DNA of 6,296 nucleotides. Origin: Acidobacteriota bacterium (GTDB lineage: Bacteria; Acidobacteriota; Terriglobia; Terriglobales; Acidobacteriaceae). This document shows, piece by piece, positions 6,289-6,296 of the stretch. Position 1 is the first letter of the stretch. Each line of letters begins with the position of its first letter. A model generated the notes under the pieces. The model did no database searches. It had not been told where the DNA came from and saw only the letters and a program-made list of their open reading frames with translations. The stretch spans positions 1 through 6,296 of the forward strand of contig JAGWML010000178.1 in assembly GCA_028873155.1 (NCBI GenBank), in the 5' to 3' direction. Position numbers and translations under genes: made by a program.

Positions 6289-6296
6289 ATATTTTA

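Overview
The window is a high-G+C bacterial chromosome segment. The one universally conserved gene is uvrA. The other genes are a secreted TPR protein, two small secreted helical proteins and a SprT-like protein. Their sequence style suggests an Acidobacteriota member (Terriglobia/Acidobacteriaceae type). That placement is from recalled family resemblance and codon style (strong C/G third positions), not from any search.

Layout: positions 1-3088 hold four genes on the minus strand. Read in the direction of transcription they are: a 437-aa exported TPR-repeat protein (3088-1775); a 187-base gap with a small hairpin and a good sigma70-type promoter; a 152-aa exported helical protein (1586-1128); a 192-aa exported helical protein (1131-553) whose GTG start overlaps the previous stop by 4 bases; and, 39 bases on, the N-terminal 171 codons of a SprT-like (zincin-fold) protein that runs off the left edge. 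The last three look like one transcription unit. Positions 3089-3238 are a divergent intergenic region with a perfect TATAAT for the rightward gene. Positions 3239-6130 encode a complete 963-aa UvrA with both ABC ATPase modules and both zinc fingers. Positions 6131-6296 are clearly less G+C-rich (about 45% by hand count), contain a hairpin just after uvrA, and end in a Shine-Dalgarno-like GGGAGG that suggests another rightward gene starts just outside the window.

Working together: UvrA is the damage sensor of nucleotide excision repair and stands alone here. uvrB and uvrC are not in the window. The leftward genes have no evident link to repair. Two of the three cassette proteins and the TPR protein carry export signals, so they probably act in the periplasm or at the envelope. 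The SprT-like product lacks a signal peptide and is probably cytoplasmic.

I found no mobile element, CRISPR array, RNA gene or obviously novel system. The points most worth a second look are: a possible leaderless 18-codon ORF ending 15 bases before the TTG start of uvrA; an inverted GTTC-N7-GAAC element just downstream of the uvrA -10 box; an Ala/Pro/Arg-rich insertion in the UvrB-binding region of UvrA; and the uncharacterised two-secreted-proteins plus SprT-like cassette.
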